Below, in pieces: positions 1 through 5,489 of a DNA stretch of 5,943 bases. Both the position numbers and the translations under genes were made by a program. The notes beneath the pieces were generated by a model. That model saw nothing but the letters and a program-made list of their open reading frames with translations. It ran no database searches and was not told the DNA's origin. The DNA lies in NCBI GenBank assembly GCA_041477005.1, contig JBGOUJ010000492.1, positions 1-5,943 on the forward strand, written 5' to 3'. This stretch comes from JBGOUJ01 sp041477005 (lineage in GTDB: Bacteria > Acidobacteriota > Terriglobia > Bryobacterales > JACQDG01). Each line of letters begins with the position of its first letter. Position 1 is the first letter of the stretch.

Positions 1-1230
1 AAACTCCCTCAAGTTGTCGAGGGCATCGTCAGGATCGGTGTCCTTGCCGAGGAAGGCCGACAACGTGGCGCGGGCTGCATCCACATAAGTCAGCGGCAGA
101 GAAAGGTCTTCGAACGTGACTCTTTCGGCGAGAGGCCTGTCGGTGTGGTACTTGATCCGGGCGACGATCGTGGGGCCCGGAAACAGAGTCGGTCCGGGTC
201 CGGGTTGAATGCGCCGTGCGCGATCGCTCTCGGGATGGGCGCCCCAGCCCAGCATATCGGTCCTTTTATCGCTGTTATAGGCGAGGGCGAAGAAATCGCC
301 GTTGCCGCTGAAGCGCGTGCCCAAAGTGTTCGGAAGGCCCAAGCCATTCGCTCGGGACCGCAGCAGGATCCCTGTGGACCCCAGTGCTCCGGCCGAGACC
401 ACTACCAAACGTCGGGCCAGCAGCGAACCCTGCTCCGTCCCCGCGTCGCCGTGGCGCGTGTATTGCACGGCGTATCCACCCCCGGGGACCTTGTCTATGC
501 GATCGACTTCCACTTGCGGAAAGATATGGGCGCCACCCGACTTGGCCAATGCGAGATAGTTGGTATCGAGCGTGTTCTTGGCGCCCACGTTGCACCCGGT
601 GATACAGTCACCGCAGTTGATGCAACGGCGCTGCTTCACGCCGGCGGCGTTGACGCCTTCGAATTCGAAATTGACGGCGATATCGCACAGGTCAAACTCG
701 GCGCCGGCAACGCCCTGGGACCCGTGCTCCAGCGCCTTCACCTTGCTCAGATCGCGCCCGTTCGGGTGACGACCGGCATGAAGCGTTGACCGGACCCGGG
801 CGAAGAGCGGCTTCAGGGTCCCGGCATCCCGGGCATCCCGGATCGCCTGGGGCCACTGCGCATTGTCGAACACCTCGCCGTCCGGCTCGAATGCCACGTT
901 GGCATTGATTAGGGAGGTTCCACCGAGACCGCATCCCATCCACGCGCCGATCTGGGCGCCGAATCGGAAATCGTAGAGGCCCAGCGGATTGGCGGCGTTG
1001 CGAAGCGCGCCCGCGCCCGCGGCCAGATTATCGGGGAACTGGCTGGGAAGCCACTCCTTCCCTCGCTCCAGCACACACACGGAGGGTTTCTGGTTTGGCC
1101 ACGCCGCGGTGGCCAAACGAGCCGCCGTGATGGCCCCGCCGTAGCCGGACCCGATCACGATTACATCGTAGCCTCCGGCCAGTCGGTCATCCCAGTTGTT
1201 TGCTAGTGGAGTTCGATCGACGGTGTACAT
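1..1230 (-). CDS. GMC-family FAD-dependent oxidoreductase, C-terminus cut by window edge
   Basis: An uninterrupted minus-strand reading frame of 410 codons runs from ATG at 1230-1228 to base 1 without a stop, so only the N-terminal part is present. Seen: a Rossmann FAD-binding segment YDVIVIGSGYGGA (residues 21-33) with a strand-2 acid at E55 (VLERG); the GMC segment WMGCGLGGTSLINANV (97-112); and SAGALGST (279-286). Between these lies C203-x2-C206-x2-C209-x3-C213 followed by GAKNTLD. From memory of the family, a cysteine-rich segment with GAKNTLD is typical of the cholesterol-oxidase-like branch of GMC enzymes. These oxidise an alcohol or sterol-like substrate with FAD; the actual substrate cannot be told. 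No signal peptide precedes the FAD site, so the protein is probably cytoplasmic. The start is supported by AGGAGG ten bases upstream. It is transcribed away from the haem genes and is probably not part of that operon. The catalytic C-terminal histidine region lies outside the window. Confidence 0.9.
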   Translation of the reverse strand, partial: MYTVDRTPLANNWDDRLAGGYDVIVIGSGYGGAITAARLATAAWPNQKPSVCVLERGKEWLPSQFPDNLAAGAGALRNAANPLGLYDFRFGAQIGAWMGCGLGGTSLINANVAFEPDGEVFDNAQWPQAIRDARDAGTLKPLFARVRSTLHAGRHPNGRDLSKVKALEHGSQGVAGAEFDLCDIAVNFEFEGVNAAGVKQRRCINCGDCITGCNVGAKNTLDTNYLALAKSGGAHIFPQVEVDRIDKVPGGGYAVQYTRHGDAGTEQGSLLARRLVVVSAGALGSTGILLRSRANGLGLPNTLGTRFSGNGDFFALAYNSDKRTDMLGWGAHPESDRARRIQPGPGPTLFPGPTIVARIKYHTDRPLAERVTFEDLSLPLTYVDAARATLSAFLGKDTDPDDALDNLREF

Positions 1231-1240
1231 CTTGCACGGA

Positions 1241-1246
1241 CCTCCT
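1241..1246 (-). promoter_or_regulatory. Strong Shine-Dalgarno of the GMC oxidoreductase
   Basis: On the minus strand AGGAGG lies ten bases before the ATG at 1230-1228. It is the best ribosome binding site in the window and decides the start of the oxidoreductase. The first conserved residues of the FAD fold come only about 20 codons later, so a short N-terminal extension is translated. Confidence 0.75.
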
Positions 1247-1252
1247 GCGGCT

Positions 1253-1282
1253 ATCATCCGTCTTGGCCGACTCCGGTGTCAA
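1253..1282 (-). promoter_or_regulatory. Possible sigma-70-type promoter for the GMC oxidoreductase
   Basis: On the minus strand a perfect TTGACA (1282-1277) is followed after 18 bases by GATGAT (1258-1253), a 4-of-6 match to TATAAT. Transcription would start near 1246, leaving a very short leader beginning at the Shine-Dalgarno. The perfect -35 box is suggestive, but the -10 is weak and the leader unusually short. This is inference from consensus only. Confidence 0.3.
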
Positions 1283-1431
1283 CGCGCCTGGGACAATGTT
1301 GCCAAAGCTGGCTGGACCCGAGTTCGCCGCGCCGGATCACACTGCCGGTTTTTTTGGCCGGGCTGCCATATACGCTCGAGGATCTGAGCCGGTTTTTCGG
1401 GACGAAGTGCTGCCCCCGGCTGTGGTCCAGC

Positions 1432-1626
1432 ATGAGCAAAACTGACCCCGTGCGCCTCCAGCACATGCTCGAGCCGGCTGGGAGGCGCGAGGCTAAGGCG
1501 TTCGCGCGGTTGGCTGCAGACCTGGACGTCTCCATTGGTAAGGAGCACATTGCTGAGGCTCGCTGCAAATCTGACTTCCCAGCCAGATCCTGGTTATCAT
1601 GGATAGCGAAGGGGGAAACTTCATGA
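1432..1626 (+). pseudogene. Possible remnant of a HepT-like (DUF86) toxin
   Basis: ATG 1432 opens 64 codons ending at TGA 1624-1626. The N-terminus reads MSKTDPVRLQHMLEPAGR, then REAKAFARLAADLD, which resembles the first helices of HepT-like toxins (from memory, a form like DPVRLRHMLDAAREA...FA...R..LD). The later part, DFPARSWLSWI, weakly recalls the family's LPEIPW segment. The family normally has about 110 residues with a catalytic R-x4-6-H motif, which is missing here, so any product would be inactive. The start overlaps the end of the MNT-like frame by 14 bases, as expected for an MNT-HepT pair, and its stop overlaps the start of the next antitoxin (ATGA). Annotated as a truncated relic; the evidence is short-motif resemblance only. 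Confidence 0.35.
1609..1616 (+). promoter_or_regulatory. Ribosome binding site deciding the antitoxin start
   Basis: The purine run AAGGGGGA ends six bases before ATG 1623. It favours ATG 1623 over the in-frame ATG at 1599, which would place this purine run inside the coding region. Confidence 0.5.
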
Positions 1627-1838
1627 CCGTCCGGGAGGAGCTACACAGGATCGTAGATGAGCTGCCCGAGGAGGAGTTGGCTGATGTGCGGCAATTCATC
1701 GACGACCTCAAGACCGGAAGCGATGGCGAGGAATCACTCAGTGCCGAGACCCTGGCAGCGATCCAGGAAGGACTTGAGGACATCAAAGCGGGACGCACGG
1801 TGAGCTGGGAGCAGGTTAAGCGCGAGAATGGCCTTTGA
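1623..1838 (+). CDS. Small RelB/ParD-like antitoxin, apparently orphaned
   Basis: A 71-residue acidic protein starting MTVREELHRIVDELPEEELAD and ending in a GLEDIKAGRTVSWEQVKREN segment. The N-terminal helix (residues 1-30) resembles small proteins in which an LHRLVDxLPExEL helix heads the chain. The C-terminal pattern (S-x-E-x-x-A-I-x-E-G-L-E-D-I-x-A-G-R-x-V-S-x-E-x-V-K-R-E-x-G-L) is typical of antitoxins encoded just upstream of RelE/ParE toxins, where the C-terminus wraps the toxin. Such proteins neutralise an mRNA-cleaving or gyrase-directed toxin and often repress their own operon. No full toxin follows: hemE begins 77 bases later. ATG 1623 is chosen over ATG 1599 because of the purine run six bases upstream. 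Family assignment is from pattern memory; the exact Pfam family is not certain. Confidence 0.6.
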   Translation: MTVREELHRIVDELPEEELADVRQFIDDLKTGSDGEESLSAETLAAIQEGLEDIKAGRTVSWEQVKRENGL

Positions 1839-1932
1839 GCTATCCCAAGATCGGACACTCCTCGCCACCCAACCACGGAGGCGGCCCTCCCGCCCGGACG
1901 GCCAGCATTCACGAAGTGTCATCCCTGTTTGA
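1828..1932 (+). pseudogene. Possible 5' stub of the missing RelE/ParE-type toxin
   Basis: ATG 1828 lies inside the end of the antitoxin gene, overlapping it by 11 bases, which is the usual arrangement for an antitoxin-toxin pair. It reads MAFELSQDRTLLA, and the first five residues look like a RelE/ParE start. The frame then becomes arginine/proline-rich, unlike any toxin fold, and stops at TGA 1930-1932 inside hemE. I infer that most of the toxin gene has been deleted up to the hemE leader. The recognisable part is only a few codons, so confidence is low. Confidence 0.22.
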
Positions 1933-2989
1933 GCAAGCCTGCCGCCGCATCCCGGTCGAGCGGACGCCGGTGTGGTTCATGCGGCAGGCGGGGCGGTACA
2001 TGCCGGAGTACCGCGCGCTGCGGGCCAAGCACACGATCCTCGAGATGTGCAAGCGGCCGGATCTGGCGGCCGAGGTTACGCTGCAGCCGGTCGAGGCGCT
2101 GGGCGTCGATGCGGCCATCATTTTTGCCGACCTGCTGCTGCCGGTCGAGCCGATGGGCCTGCAGCTCCAATTCGTCGCCGGCGAGGGGCCGCAGATCGGC
2201 AATCCCGTCCGCACCGCGGCTGACATTGCGCGGCTGGATATCAATCATGTCGAGGACCTCGGCTACGTCGCCGAAGCGATCCGCCTGGTGTGCCGCTCGC
2301 TCGACGCTCGACGCTCGCTCCACGGCAAGGTCCCGGTGATCGGCTTTGTCGGGGCGCCCTTCACCCTGGCCAGCTACATCATCGAAGGGGGCGCCTCGCG
2401 CCACTACCTTCTGACCAAGCGGCTCCTGTTCGGCGAGCCGGCGCTTTGGACGCAACTGATGGCCAAGCTGGTGCTGGTGCTGGCGGCCTACGCCAAGAGC
2501 CAGGTCCAGGCCGGCGCGGCCGCCATTCAGGTTTTCGACAGTTGGGCCGGCGCGCTCGCGCCGGGCGATTACGAGCGCTTCGTTTTGCCCCACTCCCGCG
2601 CCTTGACCGGCCAGATCCGCCGGACCGGCGTTCCCGTAATTCACTTCGCGACCGGCGTCGGCGCGTATTATCCGATGTTGCAAAAGGCAGGCGCCGAGGT
2701 GCTGGGTCTCGACTGGCGGGTCGAGCTCGATCAGGTCTGGCGGTCGATTCGTTACCGCGCCGCCGTGATGGGTAATCTCGACCCGGTCGCGCTGTTTGCG
2801 CCGCTGGCGGATCTGCGCTCGCGCGTCCACGACATTCTCGATCGCGCCGCCGGCCGTCCCGGCCACATCTTCAATCTCGGCCACGGCATCCTGCCCGAGA
2901 CCCCCGTCGCCAGCGTGAAGGCGGTGGTGGAAATGGTTCACGAGTATGAAACAAGCCGTTCTGCTTCTGGCCCATGGCGCGCCCGATAG
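1916..2989 (+). CDS. hemE: Uroporphyrinogen decarboxylase
   Basis: HemE removes the four acetate carboxyl groups of uroporphyrinogen III to give coproporphyrinogen III, in the cytoplasm and without a cofactor. All family signatures are present: TPVWFMRQAGRYMPEYR (residues 17-33, with the substrate-binding RQAGR loop), the FADLLLP loop with the central aspartate D72, GAPFTLASYIIEGG (146-159, Y154), IQVFDSWAGAL, LGLDWR, GNLDP and FNLGHGILP (H323). The product of 357 residues is close to the family norm. The start chosen is GTG 1916, giving SSLFEQACRRIP before the first conserved block. The same frame extends back to TTG 1835, but that part is Pro/Gly-rich, unlike the family, and overlaps the antitoxin. 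No good Shine-Dalgarno precedes the GTG, so the start is less sure than the identity. The 3' end overlaps hemH by 44 bases. A heptanucleotide tandem repeat enlarges one loop (residues 128-135). Confidence 0.95.
   Translation: MSSLFEQACRRIPVERTPVWFMRQAGRYMPEYRALRAKHTILEMCKRPDLAAEVTLQPVEALGVDAAIIFADLLLPVEPMGLQLQFVAGEGPQIGNPVRTAADIARLDINHVEDLGYVAEAIRLVCRSLDARRSLHGKVPVIGFVGAPFTLASYIIEGGASRHYLLTKRLLFGEPALWTQLMAKLVLVLAAYAKSQVQAGAAAIQVFDSWAGALAPGDYERFVLPHSRALTGQIRRTGVPVIHFATGVGAYYPMLQKAGAEVLGLDWRVELDQVWRSIRYRAAVMGNLDPVALFAPLADLRSRVHDILDRAAGRPGHIFNLGHGILPETPVASVKAVVEMVHEYETSRSASGPWRAR
2299..2317 (+). repeat. Heptanucleotide tandem repeat within hemE
   Basis: GCTCGAC occurs at 2299-2305 and 2306-2312, followed by GCTCG at 2313-2317: 19 bases with period 7. 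It encodes part of the stretch SLDARRSL (HemE residues 128-135) just before the strand VPVIGF. By recollection, E. coli and B. subtilis HemE have about 6-7 fewer residues at this point, which is close to one 21-base (7-codon) expansion. The same unit GCTCGAC recurs in the larger hemH repeat. Confidence 0.6.
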
Positions 2990-4016
2990 CCTGGATCAGA
3001 TCGACGAATACCTGCTCAACGTGCGCGGCGGCAGGCCGCTGCCTCCGCCGGTGGTCGAAGAGATCCGCCATCGCTACGCCCTGATCGGCGGGCGCTCTCC
3101 GCTCCTCGACCTCACCCGCCGTGAGGCGCAGGCCCTCCAGGACCTGCTCGCCCTGCCGGTCTACATCGGCATGCGGAACTGGTCGCCGTATATTCGTGAT
3201 ACCATCGTGAAGCTGGCCGCCGACGGCATCTCCCACGCCGTGGCCATTTGTATGGCGCCGCAGTATTCGAACATGAGCGTGGGCTTTTACTTCCGCCGCA
3301 CCCGCGAAGCTCTCGATCAGACCGGCGCGGCCATCGATATTTCCTGGGTGGAAAGCTTTCACCAGCACCCGCTCTTGATAGCCGCCTTCGCCGATCGCCT
3401 TCGGACGCTGGTCGATGGCCTTCAACCGCCGCTCGAGACCCCTCAGCCGCACCCAGAAGGTCCCCCGCCGCAGCCCGGCAGTCTTCGGCCACAGATCGAC
3501 GGTCTTCAGCCGCAGCCCGGCAGTCTTCAGCCGCAGCTCGACGGTCTTCGGCCACAGATCGAAGGCCTTCGGTCGCCGCTCGAGACCCCTCAACCGCCGC
3601 TCGACGGCCGCCGCCTCCCCGTCCTGTTCACCGCCCACAGCCTGCCCGAGAAGGTCCTTGCCTCGGGCGACCCTTACGACGCCGAGGTGCACGCCACGGC
3701 GGCAGGGGTAGCCCGCGAGCTCGGCCTCGCCCACTGGGACTTCGCCTACCAGAGCCAGGGCCTGACCGAAGAGAAGTGGCTCGGACCAACCGTGGAATCG
3801 CGTCTCGACGCCTTTTGCGCCGAGGGCATCAAGGATGTGGTCCTGGCCCCGATCGGCTTCGTCTGCGACCATGTCGAGATCCTTTACGATGTCGATATTC
3901 TCTTCCGGAATTACGCTGCCCAACGCGGGATCACCCTTCACCGGCCCGAGTCCTTGAACGACTCGCCGCTGTTCATTCGAGCGCTGGCCGAGGTGGCGCG
4001 GGAGCGGCTGCGATGA
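2946..4016 (+). CDS. hemH: Ferrochelatase (coproporphyrin-type likely) with a heptad-repeat insertion
   Basis: HemH (CpfC) inserts ferrous iron into a porphyrin. Seen: the N-terminal strand VLLLAHGAP (residues 5-13), the IGGRSPL block, YIGMRNWSPYI, APQYSNMSVG, the active-site TAHSLPEK (H231), a GDPY/E/H segment, YQSQG, WLGP, and PIGFVCDHVEILYDVD with the catalytic acid E311. The layout resembles the soluble B. subtilis enzyme, which favours coproporphyrin III as substrate; that is inference. It has only three cysteines, not the cluster set of [2Fe-2S] ferrochelatases, and no membrane segment. Two oddities: H10 stands where B. subtilis has the axial tyrosine (MAYGTP), and residues 158-220 are nine proline/glutamine-rich heptads replacing a roughly 10-residue loop, so the protein has 356 residues instead of about 310. 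The start ATG 2946 lies inside hemE; no clear Shine-Dalgarno, so translation is probably coupled. The stop overlaps hemY (ATGA). Confidence 0.93.
   Translation: MKQAVLLLAHGAPDSLDQIDEYLLNVRGGRPLPPPVVEEIRHRYALIGGRSPLLDLTRREAQALQDLLALPVYIGMRNWSPYIRDTIVKLAADGISHAVAICMAPQYSNMSVGFYFRRTREALDQTGAAIDISWVESFHQHPLLIAAFADRLRTLVDGLQPPLETPQPHPEGPPPQPGSLRPQIDGLQPQPGSLQPQLDGLRPQIEGLRSPLETPQPPLDGRRLPVLFTAHSLPEKVLASGDPYDAEVHATAAGVARELGLAHWDFAYQSQGLTEEKWLGPTVESRLDAFCAEGIKDVVLAPIGFVCDHVEILYDVDILFRNYAAQRGITLHRPESLNDSPLFIRALAEVARERLR
3417..3605 (+). repeat. 21-bp (7-codon) degenerate tandem repeat inside hemH
   Basis: Nine consecutive heptapeptides with consensus [GST]-[LPR]-[QRP]-P-[QP]-[LIP]-[DEG], for example GLQPPLE, SLRPQID, GLQPQPG, SLQPQLD, GLRPQIE. 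Exact DNA copies are spaced by multiples of 21: 20 bases at 3467 and 3509 (42 apart), 19 bases at 3481 and 3544 (63 apart), and 19 bases at 3427 and 3574 (147 apart). Cutting the 189 bp every 7 bases gives 27 heptamers. All have a pyrimidine at position 3, and 26 of 27 have C at position 4 (exception CCCAGAA at 3452). The 21-bp period is therefore probably three degenerate heptanucleotides. Confidence 0.9.
4000..4004 (+). promoter_or_regulatory. Shine-Dalgarno of hemY inside the hemH 3' end
   Basis: GGGAG lies eight bases before ATG 4013, within the last codons of hemH. It supports ATG 4013 as the hemY start. An upstream extension of that frame, open back to 3248, only reads hemH out of frame. 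Confidence 0.5.
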
Positions 4017-5422
4017 CGCGCGTGGCCATCGTCGGCGGCGGTATTTCGGGACTCTCGGCCGCCTATTACACCTGCCGGTCCGGCCACGAATGCACCCTGA
4101 TCGACCCGGCGCCCCGTCTCGGAGGAGTCATCCGCACGGAGTCGGCCGACGGCTGCGTGGTCGAGGCCGGCCCGGACAGCTTCCTCGCGCAGAAGCCGTG
4201 GGCCCTCGAGCTGATCCGCGAGCTGGGCCTCGAGCCGGACCTCATCCGTTCCAACGACCATCTCCGCAAGACCTACGTGCTGCGCCGCGGGCGGCTGGCG
4301 CCGCTTCCGGACGGCCTGTTCCTGATGGTGCCCACCGCCGTCCGGCCGCTGCTGGCCACGCGGCTTCTCGGCCTCCCGACGAAGCTCAAAATGGCTCTGG
4401 AGTTGCTTCGCCGGCCGTCGGCCGGGAAAGCGGACCGGTCGGTCGCTGACTTCGTCCGCGATCATTATGGCAGCGAGGCGGTGGAGTACCTGGCCGAGCC
4501 GCTGCTGGCCGGCATTTACGGCGGCGACGTCTCCGAGCTGAGCATCAATAGCGTGCTGCCGCGCTTCGTTGAGTTCGAGCGTCGTTACGGCAGCGTCACG
4601 CGCGGCGTGCTTGCAAGCCGTCCGCAGCCGGCGCCGCAGAAACCGGCCGCCCTGTTTCTCAGCTTGAAAGGCGGCATGCAGCAGCTCATCGGAGCCCTCG
4701 AAGCGGCCGTCGCCGGCCTCGCGAATGTCGTGCGAGCCTCGGTGGAGCGGATCGAGGCAGCGGGCGGACGTTATCGTCTACACACTGCCGGCGAGGCGAT
4801 CGAGGCCGACCACGTCATCTTGGCCACGCCTGCTTACACGGCGGGTGCGCTGGTGTCATCGCTCGACCCGGCGCTTTCGGATCTCCTTTCCGGCATCCCC
4901 TATCACTCCTCCATCACCGTCGCCCTGGGCTATGAGCGCGCGGGCTTCCGTCACCCGCTGAACGGCTTTGGCTTCCTGGTGCCCCGGGTCGAGCGGGAGC
5001 TGCTCACCGCCTGCACCTGGGTCGGGACGAAGTTTCCGCACCGCGTTTCCGAAGACCGCGTCCTGCTGCGCGCCTTTATCGGCACGGGAAAAAGAGACCC
5101 TCTGCCCGAGCGCTCCGACGAAGCGCTGGTAAGCGCGGTGCGCGAAGAGCTGAGCACTCTGATGGAAGTGAACGAGACGCCTCTGTTTGCGCGCGTGACG
5201 CGCTGGAACCGCGCGATGGCGCAGTACACCGTGGGCCACGAGCGCCGCCTGGAGGAAATCAGCGCCCGGCTGGCCCGCCTTCCCGGCCTGCACCTGGCCG
5301 GCAACGCCTACCTGGGCATCGGCATCCCGGACTGCATCCACACCGCCCAACTTGCCGCCACGCGCATCACCGGCCAGGCCGGGGAATTGCAACCGCTGTC
5401 GCCTGCCAAGGCCGCCCTGTAG
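4013..5422 (+). CDS. hemY: FAD-dependent protoporphyrinogen/coproporphyrinogen oxidase
   Basis: HemY (CgoX) uses FAD and oxygen to remove six electrons from a porphyrinogen, giving coproporphyrin III or protoporphyrin IX. Seen in the 469-residue product: the dinucleotide fold VAIVGGGISGLSAAYY (residues 4-19), acidic D31 at the end of the second strand, RLGGVIRTE and EAGPDSFL, a central YGSEAVEYLAEPLLAGIYGGD block typical of this oxidase family, SLKGGMQQLI, and the C-terminal FAD signature beginning GLHLAGNAYLGIGIPDC at residue 425. The length is that of the soluble bacterial enzymes, and no obvious transmembrane helix is seen. The start overlaps the hemH stop as ATGA, so translation is probably coupled, with GGGAG eight bases upstream. 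Next to hemE and hemH it completes a hemEHY-type cluster. Whether it works on the coproporphyrin or protoporphyrin route depends on ChdC/HemQ or HemF/HemN genes elsewhere. Confidence 0.94.
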   Translation: MTRVAIVGGGISGLSAAYYTCRSGHECTLIDPAPRLGGVIRTESADGCVVEAGPDSFLAQKPWALELIRELGLEPDLIRSNDHLRKTYVLRRGRLAPLPDGLFLMVPTAVRPLLATRLLGLPTKLKMALELLRRPSAGKADRSVADFVRDHYGSEAVEYLAEPLLAGIYGGDVSELSINSVLPRFVEFERRYGSVTRGVLASRPQPAPQKPAALFLSLKGGMQQLIGALEAAVAGLANVVRASVERIEAAGGRYRLHTAGEAIEADHVILATPAYTAGALVSSLDPALSDLLSGIPYHSSITVALGYERAGFRHPLNGFGFLVPRVERELLTACTWVGTKFPHRVSEDRVLLRAFIGTGKRDPLPERSDEALVSAVREELSTLMEVNETPLFARVTRWNRAMAQYTVGHERRLEEISARLARLPGLHLAGNAYLGIGIPDCIHTAQLAATRITGQAGELQPLSPAKAAL

Positions 5423-5474
5423 CGCGACCACCGTGCCGGCGCCGATCTGCTGACCCCCACGTCCTTGAGGTTCT

Positions 5475-5489
5475 CCGGCGCCTCGCCGG
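5475..5489 (+). terminator. Short GC-rich hairpin after hemY, possible terminator
   Basis: CCGGCG and CGCCGG pair around a three-base loop (CCT) 53 bases after the hemY stop. No T-run follows, so intrinsic termination is doubtful. The position just downstream of the operon is the main argument. Confidence 0.2.

Larger units (their letters stand above)
1200..1445 (+). pseudogene. Possible remnant of an MNT-type nucleotidyltransferase antitoxin
   Basis: The plus-strand frame 1200-1445 (TTG first codon, stop TGA 1443-1445) encodes LLVEFDRR near its start, then DLLRLSSVLADSG, and ends GRAAIYARGSEP, VFRDEVLPPAVV. From memory, small MNT antitoxins paired with HepT carry SD-x-D-LLVEF, then a helix with I/V-RL about 10 residues later, and end G-R-x-V-D-L-V then LKP-x-[LF]-R-[DE]-x-[VI]-L-x-x-AV. 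The order and most spacings fit. About 30 unrelated residues lie in the middle, and the catalytic GSxxxG and SDxD parts upstream are absent. The first ten codons overlap, antisense, the start of the GMC oxidoreductase. I read it as a decayed, N-terminally truncated fragment; chance resemblance is a real alternative. Confidence 0.3.

Noticed and set aside
145..789. 214-codon plus-strand open frame over the oxidoreductase
   Set aside because: It is exactly in codon register antisense to the continuous 410-codon GMC frame, a common shadow in GC-rich genes. It shows no protein motif, whereas the minus frame has clear FAD signatures.
815..842. Nine-base tandem repetition (GGCATCCCG-like) inside the oxidoreductase
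   Set aside because: It encodes RDARDAG in a region that is variable in the family; two short copies in GC-rich DNA are easily explained by chance.
1335..1354. CCGG...CCGG followed by seven Ts, terminator-like on the plus strand
   Set aside because: The stem is only four self-complementary bases with a nine-base loop and no gene ends just before it, so the T-run alone is not convincing.
1919..2941. 340-codon minus-strand open frame antisense to hemE
   Set aside because: No recognisable motif; the plus-strand frame carries every HemE signature. The length comes from high GC and avoidance of stops opposite the coding strand.
3417..3605. CRISPR-like or regulatory direct-repeat array
   Set aside because: The units are contiguous without unique spacers, degenerate, and stay in the hemH frame, so this is a coding tandem repeat.
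2871..3941. 356-codon minus-strand frame across hemH
   Set aside because: Antisense shadow. Its apparent repeats simply mirror the hemH tandem repeat.
3248..4012. 255-codon extension of the hemY frame upstream of ATG 4013, suggesting a fusion protein
   Set aside because: It is hemH read out of frame, Arg/Ser/Pro-rich with no family features. ATG 4013 has a Shine-Dalgarno and starts just before the FAD fold.
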